Origin: Crenothrix sp. D3
GTDB taxonomy: Bacteria; Pseudomonadota; Gammaproteobacteria; Methylococcales; Methylomonadaceae
Reading direction: 5' to 3'
NCBI GenBank assembly: GCA_002134785.1
Contig: MBQZ01000006.1
Location: 25,830-89,829 of the forward strand
Length of the DNA: 64,000 bases
Of the stretch, positions 63,974 to 64,000 are shown piece after piece (position 1 is the first letter of the stretch; the number at the start of each line of letters is the position of its first letter). The position numbers and the translations under genes are program-made. The notes below the pieces were generated by a model, which worked only from the letters and a program-made list of their open reading frames with translations, was not told where the DNA came from and ran no database searches.

Positions 63974-64000
63974 ATGAAAACACACAAACAGTTGACCGAA
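63974..64000 (+). CDS. Possible 5' end of a gene running off the right edge
   Basis: ATG at 63974 opens nine codons (MKTHKQLTE) before the window ends. A weak ribosome-site-like GGATAAG is upstream. GGTCAACTG (63919-63927) and CAGTTGACC (63989-63997) form an inverted repeat straddling the start. Too short to identify. Confidence 0.25.

Overview
The window is bacterial and almost certainly gammaproteobacterial. It carries an MdtABC-type RND pump, an RnfB/Nth pair, a DUF748/AsmA-like protein, a cytochrome c4-like dihaem protein, YebC, TIGR01777, a chromate transporter and hexameric-type citrate synthase. Base composition is moderately AT-rich and short palindromic repeats are common. An ETHE1-like persulfide dioxygenase at the left edge would suit a sulfur-oxidising or methanotrophic lineage, but the sequence alone does not fix a genus. 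I saw no rRNA, tRNA or CRISPR array.

Layout. 1-3.1 kb: partial persulfide dioxygenase, GH19 lysozyme-like protein, cytochrome c4-like protein and a HAD phosphatase. 3.3-11.8 kb is an accessory region: an OLD-like ATPase plus TOPRIM-like partner, dhaK, a membrane protein, and a nuclease-helicase with eight helicase-associated repeats that is broken by one base, followed by dhaL on the other strand. 11.9-17.5 kb: a LOG/beta-CASP/cupin/DUF1289-like operon and an L,D-transpeptidase. 17.5-28.4 kb: an mdtA-mdtB-mdtC-outer-membrane-factor operon, interrupted between mdtB and mdtC by a nuclease-like gene, a toxin-antitoxin pair and palindromic repeats. 28.5-31.8 kb: ssb, topB and an IS110 remnant split by a MITE with target-site duplication. 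32-37.6 kb: a CAP-domain/RTX-like secreted protein, a SerB-like phosphatase, YebC, TIGR01777 and DUF3142. 37.7-41 kb: an unusual partner-switching pair (CBS-SpoIIE-ATPase and STAS-PhnD). 41-48.4 kb: ChrA, AIM24, a DUF748 giant, DUF4124 and an SDR. A second copy of the MITE follows. 48.6-51.1 kb: a three-gene bufferin/HvfABC-type copper RiPP operon with an unusually long precursor. 51.2-63.8 kb: a closely packed ten-gene run on the minus strand with a DUF2126 transglutaminase, citrate synthase, ATP-grasp/alpha-E fusion, two more transglutaminases, a ParA-like ATPase, the proteasome homologue Anbu, folP, rsxB and nth.

The regions most likely to reward follow-up are the Anbu/ATP-grasp/transglutaminase run with its embedded citrate synthase, the 13-cysteine bufferin precursor, the STAS-PhnD fusion beside a SpoIIE phosphatase, and the ATPase/TOPRIM pair near a frameshifted nuclease-helicase. 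Mobile-element traces (two MITE copies, several palindromic repeat families, an IS110 stub) sit next to the accessory genes and explain several disrupted operons.
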